From: Candidatus Helarchaeota archaeon
GTDB lineage: Archaea > Asgardarchaeota > Lokiarchaeia > Helarchaeales > RDOG01
Assembly: GCA_029838215.1 (NCBI GenBank)
Contig: JALGVI010000007.1
Coordinates: forward strand, 1-50,648
Length of the DNA: 50,648 nt
Direction of reading: 5' to 3'
The notes beneath the pieces were generated by a model. It saw only the letters and a program-made list of their open reading frames with translations. It was not told the origin of the DNA and did not search any database. The translations under genes were made by a program, and so were the position numbers. Of the stretch, positions 42,114 to 50,589 are shown piece after piece. How positions within the stretch are numbered: the first letter of the stretch is position 1; the number at the start of each line of letters is the position of its first letter.

Positions 42114-43397
42114 TTATAACTGTTCTAGATCTGACTTGAGCTCGGAAAGGATATTTTTAATGGCTGAATCGTCTCGCCCCAATTCGTATGAATTATCAAT
42201 CAGCCAAGAGAAGTATTCAATTTGTTGAAGGATTGCGTTTTTTATTTTGTTCGTTCGAAACGTGAATTTTTTATAGTATCGCTTGATTTCTTGGGCATTC
42301 CACAGTGTTAGCCAATACCACGGATTTTCCCGAATGATTTTTTCGATTATTTGATTTCCGATAAGGGCGTTTCTAAAGATTAAGTCCTTTTTAGTGAGAT
42401 TTGGGTTCTTTTCCAAAAACTCCTCTGTCAGAAACTTGTCACTCACGTCCTTTTTGATATATAAAGTATGTCGGATTTTTTTCTTATCGGGAATCATGTA
42501 AACGGGAATTATTGCGGGTTTAAATTTCCTGAACAAACTGCTAATTCCTAGTGGTGTATGGCAAAACTCGCCAAAGATATCAACGAGTGGTTGTCGCGAG
42601 AACCCCGCGTCATGATATAAAAACAAGAATTCACCACGCTTAAACACGTTATCGATGCCTTCTTTTGCTTTAACATCTTTCGAATTCTTCGGTAAATCAA
42701 TTAGATTTATGCATGCACCCATGAAGCGCTCAACTGCCGTGATCGTGCCTTCTTGAGCGAATGTCGAGCCTTTAAATCCTAAATGATCCTGAACTGCAAG
42801 AGAAATGGCGCTTGCCATGAGAATGTGATTTCCGTGATGCGCAGCTATCAGAATGGCTCCACCACTATTTCTCTTCTTTTTCAATACATCAATTAAATAA
42901 TCTAAATTCTCGATTTTGACGTACTTTTTATAGCTCCCTGGGTATAGAGAACAGGACGGAACCTTGAGAATATCTTCTAAAAATGCTCTGGTGATGTGTT
43001 TCGCATTTCGATACATCACGTAACGCTTAATTTTCTCGCGAACATCTGGAGAATACTTCTTCAATCGTTTCCTCCAAATAGAACCATTGAAAATCCAATT
43101 TATGTTGTCAAGCACGTAATAAGAAAAAATCCGTAATCGAATCAGAATGCTGGACATCAGGAAACTCACCCCGCGAAAGAAAATTGCCGGCAATTTTCTC
43201 GTGATCGCATACAAACGATGTTTTTCCAAGAATCGAGTCAAGACCTGCGTTAGAGGGCTTGCATATCCAGACATGGTATTATCTACTTCGAATTTTTTTA
43301 AGCCCTCCACTTCTGATTCAAGCATTATTTTATAAAGATAGTCTGAAACGAATCCTCTGGGCTTCCTAACGTCCGTGACTTCGATCGGTATCACCAT
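42114..43397 (-). CDS. LpxL/HtrB-like lysophospholipid acyltransferase-family protein
   Basis: A 427-residue protein. Residues about 55-110 include a hydrophobic segment. From about 175 the protein follows the LpxL acyltransferase plan: GGAILIAAHHGNHILMAS, FKGSTFAQEG, then KRGEFLFLYHDAG and PAIIPVYMIPD, ending in NPWYWLTLWNAQEIKRYYKKF. In bacterial LpxL the motif is H-x-G-N-W-E, and here the last position is Ile, so the catalytic acid is missing and acyl transfer is uncertain. Such genes are uncommon in archaea, whose core lipids are ethers. The ATG at 43397 (MVIPIEVTDV) is preferred. It is co-directional with the GT2 gene. Confidence 0.75.
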   Translation of the reverse strand: MVIPIEVTDVRKPRGFVSDYLYKIMLESEVEGLKKFEVDNTMSGYASPLTQVLTRFLEKHRLYAITRKLPAIFFRGVSFLMSSILIRLRIFSYYVLDNINWIFNGSIWRKRLKKYSPDVREKIKRYVMYRNAKHITRAFLEDILKVPSCSLYPGSYKKYVKIENLDYLIDVLKKKRNSGGAILIAAHHGNHILMASAISLAVQDHLGFKGSTFAQEGTITAVERFMGACINLIDLPKNSKDVKAKEGIDNVFKRGEFLFLYHDAGFSRQPLVDIFGEFCHTPLGISSLFRKFKPAIIPVYMIPDKKKIRHTLYIKKDVSDKFLTEEFLEKNPNLTKKDLIFRNALIGNQIIEKIIRENPWYWLTLWNAQEIKRYYKKFTFRTNKIKNAILQQIEYFSWLIDNSYELGRDDSAIKNILSELKSDLEQL

Positions 43398-43460
43398 CTT
43401 TTCTCTAGTAATGAAAAACACGTGAGGATTTTCTTTAAATTACGATATTGACAAATCTAA

Positions 43461-43577
43461 TCAAAATTTTTCCTTTAAAATTCTTTCCAAATTTGTTTCT
43501 AATCTTACTAATTCTTCGAGTACCAAATTTTCAAGCCGTTTATTAGAATCTTGTAGCATAGATTTTTTAGCAAGCAT
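43461..43577 (-). CDS. Possible 38-residue coiled-coil peptide
   Basis: A short frame reading MLAKKSMLQDSNKRLENLVL and continuing with a Leu/Glu heptad pattern to the end. It could dimerise as a helix. A TATA-like ATATATTTA lies immediately before its ATG, so it would have to be leaderless or be spurious. It sits between the divergent acyltransferase-like and hexapeptide-transferase genes, in a 256-base gap with no other coding signal. Confidence 0.3.
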   Translation of the reverse strand: MLAKKSMLQDSNKRLENLVLEELVRLETNLERILKEKF

Positions 43578-43653
43578 TTACATAAATATATCTCAATTGA
43601 AAGTTTTGTTACACGAAATTCATTAATAAACCAAATTTTCACGGGGAAAGGTC

Positions 43654-45129
43654 ATGAAAATTCCAGAAGGAATGAAAGAACTGTTCAAGATAAGTCCCTT
43701 ACTAAAATATGCTCATTGGGTTCGTCCTTATTTTGTTTCAGAGGAAGATGCTTCTACAGAAAAATCTAAAAAAAGGATTAGAGATTTTCAAGAAAAAATT
43801 ACAAAGATGATCGTGAAGAATTGTAAAAGAAGCCTTGAGAAACCCGGTGCAAAAAAAACCAGAAAGCTCCGGAAGGCAACAGAAAAGGAGGAACGCCGAT
43901 TCCACCGTTTTTTGGATAGTTTTTTTGGCGAACTCCGTCTCCGAGCGCGTATTTCCCTACTGTCGAATTTGACGCCGACTTTTAAAGCAAACTACCTTCG
44001 GGATCTCGGAGCAAACGTTGGAGAACGCGTGATGATCACGTTTGGCAACTTAATTGACGTGATTTTCGCCCGAGAAATTTCGATCGGCGACGATACGGTG
44101 CTTGGGATGGGCTCCATCCTTACCTGTTGCGAAGTCCATGATGATCAACTTTATATCGGATCCATCAGCATTGGCAAAAACACGTTAATAGGTGCGGGTG
44201 CGATAATCCTGCCCGGTGTGTCGATAGGTGATAATTGCATTATCACGCCAGGTGTCGTTGCATACGATGTCCCTGACAATACTTTATGTATTGGATTTCC
44301 TGAGGACATCCACGTTCCATTGGAAGGTGAAAAAATAAGTCTGACAAATGAGAAAAGACGTGTTGAAAAAACACCTTGGGATCTTCACGACTGGCGCTCA
44401 TTTCTTCCATCTTCAGCATCAATTCTTGCGAAAAACGCCCTATTAGAAATCCAAAAACTTCCCATTTCTCAAGAAATTCGCAAGACACTATTACGATTGG
44501 CTGGTGTTAAAATTGGCAAGGATGTCTTCATAGATGATGGTGTGGTTTTCGACCCGTGGTGGCCCGAAAAAATAACGATTGAAGATGGAGCGAAGATTCG
44601 AAAGTATGCCGTTATTGCAACACATGAAGGATTACCTCCTCCTTCAAAGTCTGAGATTCATAAGGGTTCATTACGTGTCGGAGAGGTGCGAATCGGGAAA
44701 AATGTTTTAGTCGAAGCTGGAACGGGCATTCTTCCGGGAGTGACCATCGGAGATGATGCAGAGGTACTTCCCTATACCTTCATTGCAACCGATGTTAAGG
44801 AAGGCATTCAGGTAGAAGGCATTCCCTCCCGAAAAGTCGGAGAAACCTTTGACATTGATAATTTCTTGGAACAACAATTTGGTTATACTTCATCAGTTTG
44901 GGACGAAATTCAGCAGTTTAGAGAAAAAGAAGCCGGCGAAGCCGCTCTTGCTGAAGAATCTGAACGACTCGCGGAAGAAGATGTTTCTGTAAAAATCCGA
45001 GAGCCGTCACAAGAACGTGTCAGCGAGCCCTCACGAGAAGCAGTCGAGATAACTCCAAAAGAGACCGAAAAACCTGACGACATTTCAAAAGAGTCAGAGA
45101 AACCAAAAAGCTGGCCGAAACCGATATGA
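43654..45129 (+). CDS. Hexapeptide-repeat acyltransferase with two left-handed beta-helix domains
   Basis: A 491-residue protein with two blocks of hexapeptide (I/V-G-x4) repeats: about 125-215 (VGERVMITFGNLIDVIFA ... IGKNTLIGAGAIILPGVSIG) and about 280-400 (GVKIGKDVFIDDG ... IGKNVLVEAGTGILPGVTIG). Between them and at the start are helical stretches. A disordered acidic/Ser/Pro tail (about 430-491, ending SWPKPI) may be an interaction arm. Such enzymes acetylate sugars from acetyl-CoA. The pair of helices resembles the tandem transferase domains of surface-polymer enzymes. ATG at 43654 with GGGGAAAGG upstream. A T-run follows the stop. Confidence 0.85.
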   Translation: MKIPEGMKELFKISPLLKYAHWVRPYFVSEEDASTEKSKKRIRDFQEKITKMIVKNCKRSLEKPGAKKTRKLRKATEKEERRFHRFLDSFFGELRLRARISLLSNLTPTFKANYLRDLGANVGERVMITFGNLIDVIFAREISIGDDTVLGMGSILTCCEVHDDQLYIGSISIGKNTLIGAGAIILPGVSIGDNCIITPGVVAYDVPDNTLCIGFPEDIHVPLEGEKISLTNEKRRVEKTPWDLHDWRSFLPSSASILAKNALLEIQKLPISQEIRKTLLRLAGVKIGKDVFIDDGVVFDPWWPEKITIEDGAKIRKYAVIATHEGLPPPSKSEIHKGSLRVGEVRIGKNVLVEAGTGILPGVTIGDDAEVLPYTFIATDVKEGIQVEGIPSRKVGETFDIDNFLEQQFGYTSSVWDEIQQFREKEAGEAALAEESERLAEEDVSVKIREPSQERVSEPSREAVEITPKETEKPDDISKESEKPKSWPKPI

Positions 45130-45147
45130 GCTTAAAAATATCCACAA

Positions 45148-45167
45148 TTTTTCTTTAATTTTTTTTT
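45148..45167. terminator. T-rich terminator between convergent genes
   Basis: Two T-runs separated by a short A/C interruption follow the hexapeptide transferase stop in the 119-base gap before the convergent GNAT gene. This matches an archaeal plus-strand terminator. Confidence 0.45.
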
Positions 45168-45248
45168 AGGTTAAAACCGAATTAGCAAACTTTTTCGTAT
45201 AAATGAGAAAAATAGTCGTGTTTTTAAAAAATAAGTTTAGAATATATT

Positions 45249-45719
45249 TCAGCTACGGATCTCCATCACGCTATAAGCCGTTTTAAAACCAAATCTTCCA
45301 TAATATGGCATCTGTTTCTCGGTCGCATTTATTCGAATGACTTCTGCTCCCATTTCTTTCAAGTAATTAATTGACTGTTCAATAAGTTTGGTTCCAATCT
45401 TGCGACCACGCGCCTCCTTGTCTGTAATGACCTGGCGGATATACCCTTCCGCGGCACCCATCGGGTCGATAATAAGCTCGGCGAAGATCATGCCCAGAAT
45501 TTTCTTGTCGTTTTTATCTTCTGCCACGAGCAAACCGTGTTTTTGCAGGCGATCATACATTCTTCTTTTAATTCCCCACTCAAATCGTTTTTCATTGAAA
45601 GGCACTTTTCTTTCTTCACACAATTGTTCCATTAAACTCTTCAAATTATTCGAATCTTTTGGATTCGCCGTCCGCACGATAACATCATCACTCATGATAG
45701 ATTCAACCTCGATTTTCAT
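45249..45719 (-). CDS. GNAT-family N-acetyltransferase
   Basis: A 156-residue GNAT. Motif A is RQVITDKEARGRKIGTKLIEQ, with R-x2-G-R/K-x-I-G-T for acetyl-CoA pyrophosphate binding. The late strand/helix YYGRFGFKTAYSVMEI is the typical motif B ending. The acceptor (amino acid, protein or antibiotic-like amine) cannot be read. ATG at 45719 and ATG at 45695 (MSDDVIVRTANPKD, with GAGGTTG upstream) are both possible starts. The second fits the domain better. It is divergent from the DMT transporter. Confidence 0.85.
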   Translation of the reverse strand: MKIEVESIMSDDVIVRTANPKDSNNLKSLMEQLCEERKVPFNEKRFEWGIKRRMYDRLQKHGLLVAEDKNDKKILGMIFAELIIDPMGAAEGYIRQVITDKEARGRKIGTKLIEQSINYLKEMGAEVIRINATEKQMPYYGRFGFKTAYSVMEIRS

Positions 45720-45854
45720 GTTTGTTGAGTATTAGTTATTCTGATGAGATCGTTTAAAAATATCGGAAAATCCAAACTTTTTAATTGCTTTATTTCTTTC
45801 AATGCTTGATTTTCCTAAAACCTTTCAAGCAATTCAAGACAAAAAGTAATCACG

Positions 45855-46805
45855 ATGGAATTACGAGAGAAACAAAAAGGATATCTACTTTGCCTTTCTG
45901 GAGTCGTAACTTGGTCATTTGCTGAGATCATCGTGAAATTACTTCAAGGAACCGTGGGACCGGTATCTCTTTCCTTTTTGCGTTTTTTCCTTGCAGGTGT
46001 TTTTCTATTCTTGATTCTTGGAATTCAAAAGGAAACAAAAGATCTCTGGAAAATTTTCAAGAAAAATAAATGGACTTTCATCATTGCAGGAATTCTTGGT
46101 TTATCTCTTTCAAATGTCCTATTATTCACGGGTATTCAGCTGAGTCAAGCGAATATTGCAGCTGGTCTCTATGTCTCTTATACTTTATTCACGAGCATCT
46201 ATAGCATTTTTATCGTGAGAGAACGATCGAACATTTCGCTCAAGGTACTTGGCTACGTGGTTGGCTTTCTAGGTACCCTTATGCTGGTCTCGAACTTCCA
46301 ATTGGGACTTTTCATCGCACCTCAATTTCTGCTCGGAAATATCTTGATCGTGGTTGCTGCATCCTTCTACGGTACTCACGTCGTGGCAGGTAAGAGAATT
46401 CTTCTTCTTAATGAGGGCGTTTCAAACGTCGAGATCAAGTTCAACTTGCTGACATTTCTAATAGCCAGCATTCCCTGTTTCATTTTCGTGGCTTTTACGC
46501 CAGAATTACCCGTGCTTTTCCTACACGGTCCCATAGAATGGATGTTGATTTTATTTTTAAGTGTTGGAACGACTGCAGTTGGTTATTATCTCTTTTTTAA
46601 AGGTGTACAAAAGATAGACGTATCGCACGGCATCAGCTTGGCTTTATTAAAACCAATTCTGGTAACATTCCTTGCATTCTTCATCCTCGGAGAATTACCG
46701 ACCATGGCTTTGTTTATTGCTCTTCCTTTAATATCTATTGCAATTCTCCTGATTAATAAGCAAGACAAAGTCGCTTCGAGAAGAAATCACGGAAAAATAA
46801 GTTGA
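45855..46805 (+). CDS. DMT-superfamily (EamA) transporter
   Basis: A 316-residue membrane protein with ten hydrophobic helices in two EamA repeats: the first opens GYLLCLSGVVTWSFAEIIVKLL and the second FLLGNILIVVAASFYGTHVV. It would export or import a small metabolite such as an amino acid. The conserved end of repeat two (GISLALLKPILVTFLAFFIL) is intact. The stop is one base before the convergent gene's stop codon. Start ATG at 45855. Confidence 0.9.
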   Translation: MELREKQKGYLLCLSGVVTWSFAEIIVKLLQGTVGPVSLSFLRFFLAGVFLFLILGIQKETKDLWKIFKKNKWTFIIAGILGLSLSNVLLFTGIQLSQANIAAGLYVSYTLFTSIYSIFIVRERSNISLKVLGYVVGFLGTLMLVSNFQLGLFIAPQFLLGNILIVVAASFYGTHVVAGKRILLLNEGVSNVEIKFNLLTFLIASIPCFIFVAFTPELPVLFLHGPIEWMLILFLSVGTTAVGYYLFFKGVQKIDVSHGISLALLKPILVTFLAFFILGELPTMALFIALPLISIAILLINKQDKVASRRNHGKIS

Positions 46806-46806
46806 T

Positions 46807-47979
46807 TTATTCAGGATCATAAGATTTTTTGATTATTTTAGAGCTTTTTAACATGTGTTTTTGTAATTCCTTGTTTTTAAATTCTCCTTCAATGTCAATG
46901 TCTTCTCCAATGGGTCGATCGATTCTTCTCGTTCGGAGAACATTGACATGCCACCGCATTTGATTCTTTAGAAGAGCTTCTTCCCACATGATGCTGACCT
47001 GCGGCCTGATGAGGTGCGTGATGCGATTGATAATGGGAATGATGGATATGTCTCGAATGGCATTACCAAGAACTGAAAACTTTTTCATTATATGATAGTT
47101 ATTAATGCGCCAAATTGACTCTCCGTGAAAAGGCATGAAGTACAAGTATTGTCTTGCGATGCCATTATTCTCATCACGAAATAGACGGGTAAATGAGCCC
47201 GGAACTAGCACATATTTCAGGATTTCTGCATCAAATTTTGAGAGATGCCAGTGTTTTGAGAAATAGTCGGAAGATCCCGTAATTTCTTCAAATAATCGTG
47301 TTGTTCTCGGGTTTCGCAAGACTCCCGCAATATTCTTGTCATTTTCAAAACAGACATTAACCATTGGAGATAGAAGTTTTTTTTGGTTAGTTTCCACGAT
47401 TTGAGTGATGTTGTTGTCAAATAGAACATTATCCGATGGATTTTCAATGACTAGATCTAAAGCGTGTCCTCGTGTGTCTTCGATCTTTAAACCATCATCT
47501 AGAACATCGACTCGCAAGTTATTCTTAAAAAACTCAACTGCAATGGCTTCGCATTCTTCTCGATATCTATGTTTCGTTTTAAATAGAAGAGTTCGCGTCA
47601 TCAAATCGGCAGGAAATTCTCCAAATTTTTTTACCATCAAGAAATTATAGATGTCACTGAAGTTTGTTACACGGGTTAAAGGCTCAATGCTTGAAGAAAG
47701 GAGTGAGTCGCATAATTGATCATATTCCTTTATGGTTATGAATTTTTCTTTAGTTTTTTTGGATTTTGACGTGATATCATGAAGATATTCAATGATCAAT
47801 CTAATATCGGAATTAAGTTCGGAACCGTACTGCTTGTCGAACACACCGAGGCTTTCATCTTCAACGATTCGGGTTGAAAGATAACCTAACACGCGGCTGA
47901 ACCGCTGATCACCTAGTATATGTCTCCATTTCTGAACTTCCGTTAGGCGGAGAACACCTAATAACCTCAATCCCGACAT
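46807..47979 (-). CDS. Protein of unknown function, paired with a winged-helix regulator
   Basis: A 390-residue soluble protein. The N-terminus (MSGLRLLGVLRLTEVQKWRH) and residues about 75-150 are helical. A middle part with alternating strands (about 165-250, NNLRVDVLDDGLKIED) resembles a PAS/heme-binding-like sheet, without a clear signature. A basic C-terminal part follows (about 300-390). In place and length it could be an input domain coupled to the regulator encoded 32 bases upstream on the same strand. GAGAGGAA precedes the ATG. I do not recognise the family. Confidence 0.7.
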   Translation of the reverse strand: MSGLRLLGVLRLTEVQKWRHILGDQRFSRVLGYLSTRIVEDESLGVFDKQYGSELNSDIRLIIEYLHDITSKSKKTKEKFITIKEYDQLCDSLLSSSIEPLTRVTNFSDIYNFLMVKKFGEFPADLMTRTLLFKTKHRYREECEAIAVEFFKNNLRVDVLDDGLKIEDTRGHALDLVIENPSDNVLFDNNITQIVETNQKKLLSPMVNVCFENDKNIAGVLRNPRTTRLFEEITGSSDYFSKHWHLSKFDAEILKYVLVPGSFTRLFRDENNGIARQYLYFMPFHGESIWRINNYHIMKKFSVLGNAIRDISIIPIINRITHLIRPQVSIMWEEALLKNQMRWHVNVLRTRRIDRPIGEDIDIEGEFKNKELQKHMLKSSKIIKKSYDPE

Positions 47980-48011
47980 CGCATTCCTCTCTTTAAATAG
48001 AATATACTAAT

Positions 48012-48704
48012 TTAGAAGTTCCCAGCATTCAAATCCGGTCTTATGGTGTACCGGAAGCTGCATTTTTCAGGTCCAACATCCTCGGAAATGACATTGAATT
48101 CGTAAGTAGGGAACAAGGATTTAATGATCTTTCGGCTTATTTGGTGGCAATAATTCTTGCAGAGCCTTTTTTGACATATTGCTTCTTTATAATTAGGACT
48201 CATGTTAACTCCAACCAAAATAAAACCGTGCCGTATTTTCTTCGTGAACACTTTCACGGGAACTGACACTCTTTTTCGAATTTCGATCTCAATAAACTCC
48301 GACACGGATAAATTCGTCTTGTTTTGAAGGCGGTCCAATACTTTTATAAATTCATTTATGATGGATTTTACTTCAGGGGATATCTTGTAATAGATATTAC
48401 GAGCATCAATGCCTGCATCCACTAATTCCGTGACCAATCCCGATTCCACGAGAGATTTCAAGCGCCTTCGAAGGCTTGAAGCTGAAACATCTGAAGATTT
48501 TTTTGAAATGATCTTAAGGAGCGTTTTTTGAGATAAAGGTGAATTAAAATCGTTATTTAAAGCCATTAAAATGCTGAATGCGTCAGTACGAATCTCTCCC
48601 GGCGATTGGGAGAAAAACGACCTGACGAATGCACTCAGTGCATCCTCCTTCGATTTAAATTTGTCTAAAGTAGCCGACAAGCCTTGATTTGGGGCACTCA
48701 TCAT
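48012..48704 (-). CDS. Winged-helix regulator with Cys-rich sensory domain
   Basis: A 230-residue protein. The N-terminal half has a winged helix (about 40-105: DAFSILMALNNDFNSPLSQKTLLKII, SASSLRRRLKSLVESGLVTEL). The C-terminal half has a Cys cluster, CQKRLCKNYCHQ, with one more Cys near the end (PEKCSFRYTI). That gives four Cys, enough for an Fe-S cluster or zinc site (inference). The start is set at 48704 because GGTGTGAG precedes it. A GTG at 48722 would add six residues. The following gene of unknown function is probably co-transcribed. Confidence 0.7.
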   Translation of the reverse strand: MMSAPNQGLSATLDKFKSKEDALSAFVRSFFSQSPGEIRTDAFSILMALNNDFNSPLSQKTLLKIISKKSSDVSASSLRRRLKSLVESGLVTELVDAGIDARNIYYKISPEVKSIINEFIKVLDRLQNKTNLSVSEFIEIEIRKRVSVPVKVFTKKIRHGFILVGVNMSPNYKEAICQKRLCKNYCHQISRKIIKSLFPTYEFNVISEDVGPEKCSFRYTIRPDLNAGNF

Positions 48705-49200
48705 CTCACACCATTCTGCCACATTTTTTTGTTAAAATATTGGCGGAAAGAGCCAATCAACTAAGTAAATTGGTACATTCATAATTTCAAATATATATTT
48801 AGAAATTCCTTGTATTTAAGTTTGTGAATCATGCAAATGACTAGTAAAAGTCCTTTTTTTTGCGAAGATCTCATGTTAAAAAGGAAAACGGCATTTAATA
48901 AAATTTAAAAATTTCAACTATAATTTAAAAGAAATCGAAATCCTGAACGATAAAATCTCACTTGCTCCTATTTTTAGATAATTATTCATTATCGAAATCA
49001 GGTTGCCTTTAAAGAGCAAGTTATCATTTTCGTCGGCTCTAAAAAAACCTTAATTTTCATTAGAGAAAATTACGAATTTCGCAATATAAATCACAAATCT
49101 TTATACATCAATATGTCCTATTGATTTTAGAAATGTTTTTTCAACAAGTCATCAAAATGGTTTATTAACTATTTTTAATTAATTCTGGAGAAATGACCCA
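48705..49200. other. 496-base gap with a nested hairpin and promoter signals
   Basis: No gene is seen here. CTTGCTC (48961-48967) and GAGCAAG (49014-49020) are perfect arms 46 bases apart. Inside lies GATAAT (48977-48982) with ATTATC (48988-48993). The octamer TCGAAATC also occurs twice (about 48936 and 48992). TTTATAC (49100-49106) and ATATAAA (49084-49090) may be TATA boxes for the roadblock gene at 49201, and GGAG lies just before its ATG. The nested hairpin could be part of a small RNA or an operator region. Confidence 0.3.
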
Positions 49201-49737
49201 ATGGAACCCGAAGGTTTCAAGACCGAAGATTATGAAAGGATGTGGAAAAAACTCGCCAGCATGAAGGAACTTAAGCGAGCCGAAATTCCGACTCATGAGA
49301 AGATAATTAAAGATGCGATCGAGGAATTCCAAAAAGAACACGATATTATTGTTGTTGGGATTTATGATGACGATGGACTCGCACTTAGTTCTGGATTAAA
49401 AAAATTCTGGGTTGACGAAGAAGTACTCGGTCCATATTCCTCAAAGATGATGTATGAAATCCTTAGGAATATAGAACAAATGCTTGACATACCTCACACG
49501 CGTATATCAGGTTCCAAAGAAACAATAGAAAAATATAACCTTAGATTGGGTGTCGAGGTAAAAGACATCACGATTTCATTAAACATTGGAACTCTAATTC
49601 TTTCACCGTTTCCTGATATTCAGGGCTACATATTAATGATCGTTGAAAGTGTCTATGATGTCGCCTTAGCACGAAAAAATCTTCCAAAATTCAAAAAACG
49701 AATAATGCAAATCATCCGTGATAAAGAACCGCTATAA
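49201..49737 (+). CDS. Divergent roadblock/LC7-like protein
   Basis: A 178-residue protein. Residues about 1-40 are helical and basic. About 50-170 follow the roadblock/LC7 order: strand VVGIYDDDGLALSSGL, helix VLGPYSSKMMYEILRNIEQM, strands YNLRLGVEVKDITISL and GTLILSPFPDIQ, and a last helix. In archaea and bacteria such proteins partner small GTPases such as MglA. No GTPase gene is nearby, so the partner is unknown. A second roadblock protein follows 194 bases later on the same strand. Confidence 0.68.
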   Translation: MEPEGFKTEDYERMWKKLASMKELKRAEIPTHEKIIKDAIEEFQKEHDIIVVGIYDDDGLALSSGLKKFWVDEEVLGPYSSKMMYEILRNIEQMLDIPHTRISGSKETIEKYNLRLGVEVKDITISLNIGTLILSPFPDIQGYILMIVESVYDVALARKNLPKFKKRIMQIIRDKEPL

Positions 49738-49931
49738 AAACGCGTGATGCAATTCGATCAAAGATTTCGTGGGTGTTTTTCAATAATGATTCCTTGAATG
49801 ATTAATTTGAAATTAGTATATGATGATAAAACAAAAACACGGCAATTTTCTTTCCTTTTTTACTGAAGTTTTTGACGAATTTCTTATATAGTTAATTTCG
49901 AGAACTTCGGAATACTGGTAACTAAAAGGGT

Positions 49932-50408
49932 GTGATTAAAATCGACGTGAAGGCATTTGATAAAATATTAAGTCGTATTATTAAAAGTGAGCCGGGTATC
50001 AAAAAAGTTATCCTCGCAGATCGAACTGGTTTGACGATTGCTCACGTATCCAAATTCTCATATTATCCTGTTGATGTAGATGGTATTGGTGCCATTGCAA
50101 GTGCCGTGTTCTGTGCTAGCGAAGAGCAGGGAAAGAGCCTTGATATAGGAGCACTTAACATCGTTACTTCTGAATTTGATGACGGTAAGATCTTTGCATC
50201 ATCTTGCGGACAGGGCGTCCTCTGCATCATTACCGATAAGGATGTCAACATTGGCATGATTCGTCTTGTAATGAAAAGTGCTTCTAGTGAACTGGAAGGC
50301 GTGCTTGCAGAATTTCTGGGTGAAGCCCCAATGCTTACTGATGAAGATGACGTGCTTGGGGAAGACGACGAGCTTAAATCTGCACTTGGCGAATTAGACA
50401 AGATCTAA
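49932..50408 (+). CDS. Roadblock/LC7-domain protein
   Basis: A 158-residue, classic roadblock domain: VKAFDKILSRIIKSEPGIKKVILADRTGLTIAH, with the central strand and helix pair (VDGIGAIASAVFCASEEQGKSL) and the later strands (NIVTSEFDDGKIFASSCGQGVLCIITD, NIGMIRLVMKSA). The acidic tail (about 130-158, EDDVLGEDDELKSALGELDKI) is an addition. These proteins form dimers and bind Ras/Rag/Arf-type GTPases or their regulators. The GTG at 49932 follows AAAGG. A T-run follows the stop. Confidence 0.87.
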   Translation: MIKIDVKAFDKILSRIIKSEPGIKKVILADRTGLTIAHVSKFSYYPVDVDGIGAIASAVFCASEEQGKSLDIGALNIVTSEFDDGKIFASSCGQGVLCIITDKDVNIGMIRLVMKSASSELEGVLAEFLGEAPMLTDEDDVLGEDDELKSALGELDKI

Positions 50409-50430
50409 AAAATATTTTACAAATCTGAAT

Positions 50431-50449
50431 TTCTTTTTCCCTTTTTTTT
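50431..50449 (+). terminator. T-rich terminator after the roadblock gene
   Basis: Runs of five and eight Ts, separated by Cs, lie 23 bases after the roadblock stop. The next start (50590) has its own upstream space. Confidence 0.45.
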
Positions 50450-50589
50450 CGATTTTCTGCTCAGTCTATATTCCGTTTGATGAAACAAAAAACACGTCAT
50501 TCATCGGTTAAAGTTAAAAAAAGAACCGCCATATTTACTTTGCAATAGATTATTTTGATGACTTAATATGTTGAAAGAAAGAGGATTTG

